From assembly GCF_040513375.1 (NCBI RefSeq), contig NZ_JBEVTG010000001.1, positions 1,302,001 to 1,366,000 of the forward strand: a stretch of DNA of 64,000 bases. Reading direction: 5' to 3'. How positions within the stretch are numbered: the first letter of the stretch is position 1; the number at the start of each line of letters is the position of its first letter. Positions 55,649 to 63,852 of this stretch are shown here, one piece after another. The position numbers and the translations under genes were made by a program. This DNA is from Flagellimonas_B algarum (GTDB taxonomy: Bacteria; Bacteroidota; Bacteroidia; Flavobacteriales; Flavobacteriaceae). The notes under the pieces were generated by a model. It was not told the origin of the DNA. It saw only the letters and a list, made by a program, of their open reading frames with translations, and did not search any database.

Positions 55649-56089
55649 TCAGGATTCACTTTCATAGATATCGAACTCCGCTGAAATCGCCTTCATCAAT
55701 TGGGCGTCCTCGAAATCTTGATCGGTAAGGGTCGATAACTTTTTCAAATAGCGGTCAAACTGCCCTTTATGGAAAATGGTGAGCATCTTTCCGCCTTCCT
55801 TACATCGGGCGGCATGCCAAACATGCGGGGGTACGGTGACCGTATCACCCGGTTTAGCGATGATGGTCTCCTCATCGAAGATCAGCTCTACCTCACCTTC
55901 AAGAATGTAGAATACCTCGGTCATGATCTTGTGGTGGTGTCTCCCTAAATAGAAACCGGGTTTCAAGCTGTCTTCAACGAAACTCAAACTTCCATTGGTA
56001 TGGTCCGATGAGAGTTTGACGAAACAATGATCTTGGGAATAGTCGTAATTCTCACCTTTGCCGTTGCGAATGACTTCTTTGGAATCCAT
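55649..56089 (-). CDS. Small cupin-domain protein
   Basis: Cytoplasmic single-cupin protein of 146 residues. Metal ligands of the cupin motifs are visible as GRHHHKIMTEVFYILEGEVE (two His and a Glu in motif 1) and PPHVWHAAR (motif 2 His), so it probably binds a divalent metal. The substrate is unknown. The ATG at 56089 gives a compact cupin; the longer frame reaching 56206 runs into the upstream gene. It lies 10 bases downstream of the SnoaL-like lipoprotein gene and is likely in the same operon. Confidence 0.85.
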   Translation of the reverse strand: MDSKEVIRNGKGENYDYSQDHCFVKLSSDHTNGSLSFVEDSLKPGFYLGRHHHKIMTEVFYILEGEVELIFDEETIIAKPGDTVTVPPHVWHAARCKEGGKMLTIFHKGQFDRYLKKLSTLTDQDFEDAQLMKAISAEFDIYESES

Positions 56090-56099
56090 GTGATGGTTT

Positions 56100-56630
56100 T
56101 TAGTTATTGTGATAAGCGCGTGATACTTCGTAACTGTCTTCGAACCAATTCCACAAAATGACCTTACCGTCTTTGACCTTGACCCGCAACGCATAGGTGA
56201 ATTCACGGGTTTCTCGGCCCGAACGGGTCAAAAGCCCCTTCATTTGCCCGAAATACGCAGCCGTATCGCCGCTGGCGAAACCATCAGTCGGTTCCCATTT
56301 CAAGGTTTTGAAATTTTCTCCGAATACAGGAAGGAAATCCTTCAAAATGGATTCTTTTCCGTACCATGGTCCGATCCAGGGTAGGCTTTTGTCGCCGGAA
56401 TTCTGCCAGACCATATCATCGTGCATCAAACCGATCATGGTCTCCATATCACCTTTGCCCATGGCGCCCATAAAAGCATTGGCGACATCCATGGTCGATT
56501 GCGAAATATCGGCAGTGGTTTCGGTTAATGTTGTTTCTTGAGGTTCGGGCGTTGGTTCTTTAGGGGTTTTCTCAGCACAACCGATTGGGAGTAACATGCC
56601 GAACAAAACGAAAGCTGCAAGTCTTTTCAT
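56100..56630 (-). CDS. SnoaL/NTF2-like lipoprotein
   Basis: Lipoprotein of 176 residues (PIGC, Cys18) with a linker rich in Thr, Pro and Glu (about 22-44). The rest is an NTF2-like cone fold: VANAFMGAMGKGDMETMIGLMHDDMVWQN at the start and YALRVKVKDGKVILWNWFED at the end, as in DUF4440/SnoaL-like proteins. It may bind a small hydrophobic compound or act as a steroid-isomerase-like enzyme; no catalytic residue can be fixed. It heads a two-gene unit with the cupin. Confidence 0.85.
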   Translation of the reverse strand: MKRLAAFVLFGMLLPIGCAEKTPKEPTPEPQETTLTETTADISQSTMDVANAFMGAMGKGDMETMIGLMHDDMVWQNSGDKSLPWIGPWYGKESILKDFLPVFGENFKTLKWEPTDGFASGDTAAYFGQMKGLLTRSGRETREFTYALRVKVKDGKVILWNWFEDSYEVSRAYHNN

Positions 56631-56662
56631 ACGAATGGTTTTGTGTTTTAATCCATAATGGA

Positions 56663-56681
56663 CGGGATTTCATCCATCCCG
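56663..56681. repeat. Inverted repeat in the gap between the AraC and SnoaL-like genes
   Basis: CGGGAT and ATCCCG are exact inverted copies with a 7-base spacer. It lies 33 bases upstream of the SnoaL-like start, so it may be an operator for that gene; a U-tract is missing, which argues against a terminator. Confidence 0.3.
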
Positions 56682-56748
56682 ACAAAAATAAATCGAACGG
56701 AATTCCACTGGTGGTAAATACTAGCCGATATAGGGTAAAAATCGGAAA

Positions 56749-57627
56749 CTAGTTCGTTTTCAGCTGTTTCTGAAAAGCTTTAGGTGAAATACCGGTGCGC
56801 TTTCTGAAAAACTTGAAAAAATTGGTCGGTTCATCGAAACCCGAGCGGTAGGCGATTTCGGTCATCGTAAGTTTGGAATTCGCCAAAAGCCGTTTGATCC
56901 GCAGGATCAAGATTTCATCGATAAAGGCCTTGGTGTTCTTTCCGATTATTTTTCGCGTAACATTGTTCAATGTTTTGGTGCTCACACCTAGGGCAGTGGC
57001 GTAATACGTAACGCTTTTTTGTTCAAAGCATTCATTTTCAATTCGTTCTTGAAGTTCAATAAACTTCAAAATGGCCGTGTCATTCGAAAGTTGGCGGTAT
57101 TGAACCGATTTGATGCGGTACAGCTTGAGTACGATGAGCTGCACTAGATTACGAACGATTTCCGTAGCCTGTGGATCGATGTTCCGCAGTTCTTCACCAA
57201 TATGCCCGATAAAGCCCGAAAGGGTCTCGAACTCGGCTTTTGTCAATTGTAGTTTTGGGGAGCCCAGAAGCTCATTGAACAATTGAAATAGGCGGTAATT
57301 TTCGTTTCGACTTGAAAATCGCACGGCGAAGTCTTCGGTAAAAATCAGAATTTTTCCTTTTGCGTTCGATTTATGAAACCGGTGTACCGTATGTTTTCGC
57401 ATGCAGAAGACCGTACCCTGTTCATACTGATGGTCTTTATAGTTGATGCTATGGGTTCCGGTACCTTCACTAATAAATAGCAATACATAGAACCCAAGCT
57501 TGTGATGATCAAATTGATCGTGGTCTTTTGGCTGCAGTTGGAGGACCTTTTGCAAGGAAACCAGATCGATGTGACTGGTTTTGTCTCGTGGATGGGCAAA
57601 CTCGATTTCCTTGATCGACGGTTGCAT
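56749..57627 (-). CDS. AraC-family transcriptional regulator
   Basis: Cytoplasmic regulator of 292 residues. The N-terminal 130 residues form a cupin-like sensing domain (LGFYVLLFISEGTGTHSINY). The C-terminal part is the AraC DNA-binding domain with two helix-turn-helix units, the second marked by MTEIAYRSGFDEPTNFFKFF and the closing RTGISPKAFQKQL. It lies directly upstream of the SnoaL-like/cupin unit on the same strand and could control it or itself. Confidence 0.92.
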   Translation of the reverse strand: MQPSIKEIEFAHPRDKTSHIDLVSLQKVLQLQPKDHDQFDHHKLGFYVLLFISEGTGTHSINYKDHQYEQGTVFCMRKHTVHRFHKSNAKGKILIFTEDFAVRFSSRNENYRLFQLFNELLGSPKLQLTKAEFETLSGFIGHIGEELRNIDPQATEIVRNLVQLIVLKLYRIKSVQYRQLSNDTAILKFIELQERIENECFEQKSVTYYATALGVSTKTLNNVTRKIIGKNTKAFIDEILILRIKRLLANSKLTMTEIAYRSGFDEPTNFFKFFRKRTGISPKAFQKQLKTN

Positions 57628-57711
57628 TTTCTTTGTCCGTTTAATTCACCTGGTCGGTAGTGTCGGGCGGATAGTTCCGGAAACCTTGTCTATCCCCAAC
57701 ACCCTTTCCCT

Positions 57712-59550
57712 TTACTCATTTTTGAAAGCTTGTTCCAATTCTTGACTACCTCCGACAACGGGTATGCTTAATTCGGTACCGCTGAGGTCAACGGTCAGTT
57801 CGGTGCCAGGTTCTGGCCAAAGGGTGAATTCGCGATCACTTGAGAAAACCATCAATGCGATCTGTTGTCCTTTGGGGATGATTTGATCATCGGGCATCAA
57901 GTCAAAACTTAGCTCATAGAACCGGCCGGGTTCGAGTGGTTCACTTTCGCGTAGGGAGCGGTGGTTTTGGGGATCGGCCCAACCCCGGGTAATAATATTG
58001 TCGGTGATCTTGGCCCTTTTTCCTGCTTTCCAAGGTAGTGACACCAACCATACCGATAGATTGGCTGCCGCTTTACTACTCGACAAGCGAATGCTGACCC
58101 TCGGCACCCCTGAAATATGCACGTCTTTTGAAAGTACCGGACTCACATAGAGCAACCGATGATCGGTTACTTCGGCCTGCGCCAGGGCAGCTCCGGAAAA
58201 CGAATAATTATCACTGATTTTTTCGGAAATCCTTTCTTCGCTCTTCGTCAGTTGCAATTGCCCTAGTGCTGGAGCCCCTGCGTAAGGGTATAAAGTTACC
58301 TGGGCTGCATCTGGATTGGGATATTGAGGATAGGGTGTCGGCTCTTGTGGGGAGTCGTTTTCGCGAACGATCCACGCTTTGGGATCCTTTTCCACCCCAT
58401 TTTCGACCCCGTGGAGGTATCGGGTAAACCAGCGGTTCATCATGGATAGCGGTGGGGGGCCACCATGACCGTTCTGATGGTAAAAAATCTGACTGGGAAT
58501 GCCTTTTTCAACCGCCGCTTTGTAAATGCGGTAACTGTGCTCGGGCATCACGTTCCAGTCGTTGAAGCCATGTGACATCAACAAGGCGGCTTTCATGGGT
58601 CCCATTTCGTTCAAATAGTCCCGGCCGGCCCAGAATTCATTGTAATCACCGGTAATGCGGTCCATGCCTTGTTTCATTTCTCCGTCCCGAACCGTTTTGT
58701 TGTTGTAGGGCCTTTTCGATTCGTCACCACTATGGATGAAATCGTAAAGGACATCGATATCTTCCCCCAAATACCCGCCTGGAGAACGAACCAGTCCGTT
58801 TGAACGATAATAGTGGTAGTAGGAGGTGTTCGGGGCGATGGGTATGATCGCTTCCAAGCCCTTGACGCCCGTTGTGGCCGCGGCAAGGGGAATGGTGCCA
58901 TTGTATGAGGTGCCGGTCATGCCCACCTTTCCGGTCGACCAATAAGCCTTGACTTCTTCATTGCCGTTGCTTGATGTATATCCTTTGGCCCGTCCACAGA
59001 GCCAATCGATGACCGCCTTTGGGGCCAACGACTCGTTGTCACCCCCGACCGTTGGAGATCCTTGGGAGAGTCCGGTACCCGGAGAAGAGGAGTGTACTAC
59101 GATATACCCTCTGGGCACCCAAGTATTGATGTGGGAGTTTGAAATGATCGGCCGTTTTCCGGTGCGTTTAACTTCCGGATGCAAGCGTTCTTTCGCGGGT
59201 TCACCCAATTCGTGTTTGACATCCCAAAACAAGCCCTCGACGAAGGGCGCTACCCCGGCGAAATACGGGCTTGAAACGTAGATGATCGGTAATTTCAGGC
59301 CTTCCGTTTCGGTTTGCGAAGGTCGGGTTACTGAAACGTGCATGCGATCCGGTTTTCCGTCCCCATCGGTATCGAACCCCGTCGCGACCCAAAGGTCATG
59401 TCGGATCCATTGACTGGCATCTTCGAACCCAGGAACCACCTGGGCCTCACCATCTTTGAAAACAGGAACGGTTCTTTCTTGATTTTGTCCGTTGAGGACT
59501 GCAACGCATAGGCTAAAACAAACGAATAGGAGGAGGGAGTTTTTCATCAT
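57712..59550 (-). CDS. Secreted S15/CocE-family Xaa-Pro dipeptidyl-peptidase
   Basis: Exported alpha/beta hydrolase of 612 residues with a Sec signal peptide (about 1-22, LLLFVCFSLCVAVLNG). The catalytic Ser is in GMTGTSYNGTIPLAAATTG, the Asp in SHGFNDWNVMPEHS, and the His in HQNGHGGPPP. The last 160 residues form the jelly-roll domain of the S15/CocE class. It removes Xaa-Pro dipeptides from peptides in the periplasm, which complements the S9 peptidase nearby; esterase activity of the CocE kind is the alternative. M2 at 59547 is an equally good start. Confidence 0.92.
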   Translation of the reverse strand: MMKNSLLLFVCFSLCVAVLNGQNQERTVPVFKDGEAQVVPGFEDASQWIRHDLWVATGFDTDGDGKPDRMHVSVTRPSQTETEGLKLPIIYVSSPYFAGVAPFVEGLFWDVKHELGEPAKERLHPEVKRTGKRPIISNSHINTWVPRGYIVVHSSSPGTGLSQGSPTVGGDNESLAPKAVIDWLCGRAKGYTSSNGNEEVKAYWSTGKVGMTGTSYNGTIPLAAATTGVKGLEAIIPIAPNTSYYHYYRSNGLVRSPGGYLGEDIDVLYDFIHSGDESKRPYNNKTVRDGEMKQGMDRITGDYNEFWAGRDYLNEMGPMKAALLMSHGFNDWNVMPEHSYRIYKAAVEKGIPSQIFYHQNGHGGPPPLSMMNRWFTRYLHGVENGVEKDPKAWIVRENDSPQEPTPYPQYPNPDAAQVTLYPYAGAPALGQLQLTKSEERISEKISDNYSFSGAALAQAEVTDHRLLYVSPVLSKDVHISGVPRVSIRLSSSKAAANLSVWLVSLPWKAGKRAKITDNIITRGWADPQNHRSLRESEPLEPGRFYELSFDLMPDDQIIPKGQQIALMVFSSDREFTLWPEPGTELTVDLSGTELSIPVVGGSQELEQAFKNE

Positions 59551-59586
59551 GTCCTAAATGTACTAAAAAGAGCGGAGGGCACCGTT

Positions 59587-60471
59587 TTAGTCCCCCATTT
59601 CGATTCGATAGTTACGCGACCATTTAGCGCTTTCCGCTTGACCCAAGTCGATGGTTTTGAACAGCTCGGGACTGATCACATGCCGCCATCCCCAAAGGTT
59701 GACCTTGTTGGTTTTGAAATCACCCTGTTCCCGTACCCGTAATTTAGAATGGGGGTGGTACAATGCCCAGGCTGCATCTACCTGCCCGGTTCCGTTCAAA
59801 TGGTCAATGAAGAATTGTCTTTTCGGGTTAAAATCGCAACATAGGGCGTCTTTCCCAAAGCTGATAGCAGCTTCTGGGTTCACCGTTTCCCAAAATCGCT
59901 CTGGATCGATGGCGAAGGGTAGTTCAAGACAAGGGAATCCTCCACTCGTACCTGATTGGAGAGCGAAGAAATTGTGCACATATTCGGAAGTCGCTATGCG
60001 TTGTTCCCCTGTATTTTCGAGAACGTAGCTGATTGAAAAACCCTGGTCTTCCAATGCAATGGTTTTGGTCAAAAGGTATCCATAACCATTCACCATTTTC
60101 CCTTCGCATTGAAAAGTCAGTGATTCTTTATGGCGTTCCATTTCAAAGCTGGCGGGTTCAATGGTATACGGTTTGTCAAAGGCGTAGGGCCCATCCTCCT
60201 TTTTCAAAAGGCCTACCCCGATTTTATGGAACCAACCCCCAGGGGCTGCGGCCTCGAAACCCAAAGCCCTCTCAATACCGAATTCATTGTAGAGGCCTTT
60301 TCCGTGCAGGGCATCGTTTTGAAATTCGGGTTTTTCATCAACGGTCAGCACCATCCCCCTGTAGGTTACCGAACTGATTTTTCCGGATTGATCAAACCGG
60401 GCGGCCTTATAGTTTTCGAATGGAAGGTCGATTCGAAGGATGAGGTCGCCATTTTGTAGGATTTCAGCCAT
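59587..60471 (-). CDS. Galactose-mutarotase-like protein
   Basis: Cytoplasmic beta-sandwich protein of 294 residues. The order of strands and phrases such as GLYNEFGIERALGFEA, YVLENTGEQRIATSEYVHNFF and LYHPHSKLRVREQG resembles aldose-1-epimerase-like proteins. The usual catalytic histidine/glutamate pair of GalM is not clearly placed, so the reaction is uncertain. The ATG at 60471 is chosen; two residues upstream to 60486 add nothing recognisable. It lies between the S15 peptidase and an AraC regulator on the same strand and may belong to a sugar-linked unit. Confidence 0.78.
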   Translation of the reverse strand: MAEILQNGDLILRIDLPFENYKAARFDQSGKISSVTYRGMVLTVDEKPEFQNDALHGKGLYNEFGIERALGFEAAAPGGWFHKIGVGLLKKEDGPYAFDKPYTIEPASFEMERHKESLTFQCEGKMVNGYGYLLTKTIALEDQGFSISYVLENTGEQRIATSEYVHNFFALQSGTSGGFPCLELPFAIDPERFWETVNPEAAISFGKDALCCDFNPKRQFFIDHLNGTGQVDAAWALYHPHSKLRVREQGDFKTNKVNLWGWRHVISPELFKTIDLGQAESAKWSRNYRIEMGD

Positions 60472-60497
60472 GCCCCAAGTTACCAAAAATGCCTGGG

Positions 60498-61412
60498 TCA
60501 GTTTAACTGCTGCCTGAATTCATTGGGGCTCATGGCCGTCTTCTTCTTGAACATTTTACTGAAGTACTGAGGGTATTCGAACCCTAAAGAATAGGCAATT
60601 TCACTTGCACTGGCCGTCGAATTCAAAAGTTGGTTCTTGGCCCGTGCGATCAGGAATTGATGGATGTGGTCTTGGGTGCTTTGACCGGTTTCCTTTCGCA
60701 GCAGATCACTTAGGTATTTCGGTGACATGTTCAGGGCTTCACCGCAATACTTAACGGTTGGAATTCCGAATTCCAGCTGTTTTCCGTCTTTGTAATAGGC
60801 TTTTAACAATAGCTCGAAATCGCTGGCCACATCTTGGTTGAGGTTGGTCCTTGTATAAAACTGCCGGTCGTAGAAACGGACGCTGTAATTCAATAATAGT
60901 TCGAGATTCGACACGATTAGGGTTTGACTATGGGCATCGATATTGGTATGGAGCTCTTTATCGATTTTACCGACGATTTCCGTTACCGTTTTACGCTCGT
61001 CCTCTGAAAGATGCAAGGCCTCGTTGGAGGTATAGCTGAAAAAGGAATAACCGTCCATTTTTTTGCCCAATTCCGATTTACGGAGTAGGTCGGGATGGAA
61101 AACCAAAGTCCAGCCATACTTTTCTTTCGGGCGATAGCCTTTTTCAAATTCCAATACCTGACCTGGGGCGGTGAAAACCATGGTCCCCTCCTCATAGTCA
61201 TAAGAATTACGTCCATAATTCGAAATCGTGAAGGGGCAATTACCTTTCAAACTGACTTGATAAAGGTCGATAGCATACCGGATACCGTCCACTTCGAATC
61301 GCTCGATTTTGTCATCGATATTAAAGATCGAAATCAAGGGGTGTTTGGGTTTGTCAAGGCCCAGAAACCCATGGATTTGGGCAATGCTTTCGACACGGAT
61401 GATCTCTTTCAT
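60498..61412 (-). CDS. AraC-family transcriptional regulator
   Basis: Regulator of 304 residues from the ATG at 61412; a TTG at 61421 would add three residues. The N-terminal half is an arabinose-binding-like sensing domain (GTMVFTAPGQVLEFEKGY). The C-terminal AraC domain carries EIAYSLGFEYPQYFSKMFKKKT and ends AMSPNEFRQQL. It precedes the mutarotase-like gene by 26 bases on the same strand, so control of that gene is a fair guess. It follows the SDR gene on the same strand after 57 bases. Confidence 0.92.
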   Translation of the reverse strand: MKEIIRVESIAQIHGFLGLDKPKHPLISIFNIDDKIERFEVDGIRYAIDLYQVSLKGNCPFTISNYGRNSYDYEEGTMVFTAPGQVLEFEKGYRPKEKYGWTLVFHPDLLRKSELGKKMDGYSFFSYTSNEALHLSEDERKTVTEIVGKIDKELHTNIDAHSQTLIVSNLELLLNYSVRFYDRQFYTRTNLNQDVASDFELLLKAYYKDGKQLEFGIPTVKYCGEALNMSPKYLSDLLRKETGQSTQDHIHQFLIARAKNQLLNSTASASEIAYSLGFEYPQYFSKMFKKKTAMSPNEFRQQLN

Positions 61413-61469
61413 ACTATTCAAAGTTTTGCCTATCCAATATACGGAATTTGCCTTTTCGCATCTCCTTAC

Positions 61470-62249
61470 TTAGTTTACTTCCTGCATTTTACGTACTTGT
61501 TTCAACTGGACTTTTAAGGGCGTAAACGGGATCATTCCGATCATGAGTTTCTGTGAAAAGGTCAATCCCGAAACGACGTTTAGTTTCCCATCGAGCATTC
61601 CTGCATACCCATCTTCGGCTACACTTCGTGCTGAAACCGCTTTTTCGAACAGATCGGTTTGTTCCATATCGGCGGTTTTGGCAAATTCGGTCTCCGTTGC
61701 CCCTGGCATGAGCGTCGTAACGGTGATATTGGTATCGTGCAGTTCTTCGGCCACCGCATTACCCAAGAAGTTCACGTAAGATTTGGTGGCAAAATAGATG
61801 GCCTGCAACGGCCCTGGCATGTAAGAGGCGGTTGACGAGGTATTCAAAATTTTTCCATTATTTCGAGCGACCATTTCCGGTAAGAAGAGATGCATCAACT
61901 CCGTTAGGGCCACCATGTTCAATTGGATCATTTGGAGTTGGCGCTCCCAGCCCAGCTCATAGAACTTGCCCCGAAGCCCGAACCCTGCATTATTGATCAA
62001 GTAATCGACTTGGATTCCGCTCGCCTTCACTTCTTCAAAAAGCGATTTAGCCGCACCTGGAGTACTGAGGTCTTTGACGACAGGTGTTACTTGAATGCCG
62101 TGTTTCTTTTCCAACTCCTGCTTTAAGGCGGTCAATTTATCGACCCTTCGGGCCACTACGATGAGGTCACCCCCTTTTTCGGCGTGTATGGTCGCCAATT
62201 CCTTGCCGATACCACTACTTGCGCCTGTGATCAATGCTGTCGTATTCAT
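61470..62249 (-). CDS. Short-chain dehydrogenase/reductase (SDR)
   Basis: NAD(P)-dependent oxidoreductase of 259 residues. The Rossmann motif TGASSGIGKE (8-17), the NNAG motif (LINNAGFGLRG) and the catalytic YxxxK in IYFATKSYVNFL are present; the catalytic Ser lies in TSSTASYMPG. Basic residues after the second strand (VVARR) favour NADPH. Substrate is unknown. It lies between two AraC regulators and could be controlled by either. Confidence 0.94.
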   Translation of the reverse strand: MNTTALITGASSGIGKELATIHAEKGGDLIVVARRVDKLTALKQELEKKHGIQVTPVVKDLSTPGAAKSLFEEVKASGIQVDYLINNAGFGLRGKFYELGWERQLQMIQLNMVALTELMHLFLPEMVARNNGKILNTSSTASYMPGPLQAIYFATKSYVNFLGNAVAEELHDTNITVTTLMPGATETEFAKTADMEQTDLFEKAVSARSVAEDGYAGMLDGKLNVVSGLTFSQKLMIGMIPFTPLKVQLKQVRKMQEVN

Positions 62250-62353
62250 TTGTTTTAAGATTTATACGACAAAATTAGGGCGGGTAGGCAAGGAGGATGT
62301 ATTCGAATTGCCGATTGTTGTATACTTTTTTCAGGAAGGGTGCGGCAAGGGAC

Positions 62354-62749
62354 TTACAAGGTTTCGACCAATTGGATGTAATTGTGACAGGTATCGTTGA
62401 ACACCGCGATTTTCACCGTACCCATAACAGTGGGTTCGACACTGAATTCAACACCCATGCCGGTTAGACGTTCGTATTCTTCCTCAACATTTTCAACATC
62501 GAACTGGGTCCAGGGAATACCGGCTTCGAAAATCGCGTCTTGAAATACTTTAGAGGGTTCAAAGTGTACCGGGGCGGGTTCGAGCAATATCTGGGTGCCG
62601 TCTTGTTCGTCTTTGGGAACGACCGTGATCCATCGACTGGTTTCACTGATCGGGGCATCCATTTTTTTCACGAAGCCAAGGACTTCCGTATAGAATTTCA
62701 GCGCTTTTTCTTGATCCCTTACGGGAATGCTCAATACAGATACTCTCAT
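62354..62749 (-). CDS. VOC-family protein (glyoxalase-like)
   Basis: Small protein of 131 residues with the paired beta-alpha-beta-beta-beta units of the vicinal-oxygen-chelate fold: SIPVRDQEKALKFYTEVLGF at the start and FNDTCHNYIQLVETL at the end. A full metal site is not clear, so it may bind rather than transform its ligand. It lies 33 bases downstream of a short AraC gene on the same strand and is probably its target. Confidence 0.9.
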   Translation of the reverse strand: MRVSVLSIPVRDQEKALKFYTEVLGFVKKMDAPISETSRWITVVPKDEQDGTQILLEPAPVHFEPSKVFQDAIFEAGIPWTQFDVENVEEEYERLTGMGVEFSVEPTVMGTVKIAVFNDTCHNYIQLVETL

Positions 62750-62782
62750 ATGGTTTCCATTTAGAAGGTTGCTCGAAGATGC

Positions 62783-63184
62783 TTATTCTTTCGATTCCTT
62801 GCTTCTTGAAAGTTGCTCTTTTTGGTATTTCGCTGGGGGAATCCCGTTTCGCGTCTTGAACAGGCTGCTGAACGAGCCCAAGCTTTCAAACCCCACTGCA
62901 AAACAGGTTTCAGTGACCGAAGTACCCTGTTGCAACAATTCTTTTGATCTTTTCAAGCGTACATCGGTCAGGTATTGTTTGGGGGTTTGGCCGTAGTATT
63001 GTTTGAACAGGCGCAACAAATGGAATTTCGAAACAAAGTGATGCTGTGCTAAACGATCTAAATTCAGGTCGAGGTCAAAATGGGCGTCGATATCCTTCCG
63101 TAGGGCGATGACGGTGTCCAACTGATTTTGATTGGCATAGATACGCGCCTTGATTTCCGCTATTTTGGATTGGTAATGGTTCAT
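62783..63184 (-). CDS. Short AraC-type DNA-binding protein
   Basis: Protein of 133 residues that holds only the AraC DNA-binding domain. Both helix-turn-helix units are seen: NLDRLAQHHFVSKFHLLRLF and the second in TETCFAVGFESLGSFSSLFK, closed by GIPPAKYQKEQL. The usual sensing domain is missing, so it acts either constitutively or with a partner. Directly upstream of the VOC gene. The start ATG at 63184 follows a clear gap to the PdxH-like gene. Confidence 0.9.
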   Translation of the reverse strand: MNHYQSKIAEIKARIYANQNQLDTVIALRKDIDAHFDLDLNLDRLAQHHFVSKFHLLRLFKQYYGQTPKQYLTDVRLKRSKELLQQGTSVTETCFAVGFESLGSFSSLFKTRNGIPPAKYQKEQLSRSKESKE

Positions 63185-63261
63185 TGTATCCTCACAGTGG
63201 GTGGTAGTAAGATACTAAAATTGAAAACAGCAAGCTCGTTCCGGTATGTAAATGCAATGGG

Positions 63262-63843
63262 TTAGGGTTGGAGTACCTGCTTATGCCATTGACCATCTCG
63301 AAACTCGTAGTGATGCCTTTGGTGGAAGCGACTTTCCTTGAATTGCATAAGTTCCACACGAACAGGCCTTATGGCATACCCACCCCAGTGGTCAGGTCTT
63401 TGGATGGATTTTTGTGAATCGGACTGGACTATCGTTTGCTGTTGCAAATCAAAAAGGTCCGACGCGACCTGACCTTGCCGGCTAATCGAAGCGACGGCCT
63501 TCGCCAAGGTATTCCTTTCTTCGAAATACCGGTCCGCTTCCGAATCGGTTATTTTTTCAGCCAAGCCTTGAATTCGAACTTGTCTTTTCGTTGCTGTCCA
63601 CCAAAACGTAAGGGCCACTTTGGGAATGGATTTGATCTCGATTCCTTTTCGGGAGGTCAAGGGGCCCGTTACGATCAGTTTGTCATCGATGATTTCTTTC
63701 AAAGAAACAAAACGGGCATTGGGAAAACCATCCGTACCCATAGTCGACATACATACCGCTGTTGGGATATCGACTTTTGATTGTCTTTTTTCCGCTTCAA
63801 ACCATTGCTTGAAAAGGGTCATGGGGTGGGCGTTATCCATCAT
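63262..63843 (-). CDS. PdxH-like pyridoxamine-phosphate oxidase family protein
   Basis: FMN-dependent oxidase family protein of 193 residues. It shares with PdxH the PNARFVSLKE and PLTSRKGIEI segments for FMN binding, the TKRQVRIQG motif, and the C-terminal RPDHWGGYAIRPVRVELMQF with SRFHQRHHYEF and final LQP. It differs from classic PdxH by FKES for the usual WQG, and by RFHQR for RLHDR, so either it makes pyridoxal 5'-phosphate or is a divergent relative. M2 at 63840 is an alternative start. It follows the argininosuccinate lyase gene after 9 bases. Confidence 0.88.
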   Translation of the reverse strand: MMDNAHPMTLFKQWFEAEKRQSKVDIPTAVCMSTMGTDGFPNARFVSLKEIIDDKLIVTGPLTSRKGIEIKSIPKVALTFWWTATKRQVRIQGLAEKITDSEADRYFEERNTLAKAVASISRQGQVASDLFDLQQQTIVQSDSQKSIQRPDHWGGYAIRPVRVELMQFKESRFHQRHHYEFRDGQWHKQVLQP

Positions 63844-63852
63844 AGTCCGAAA

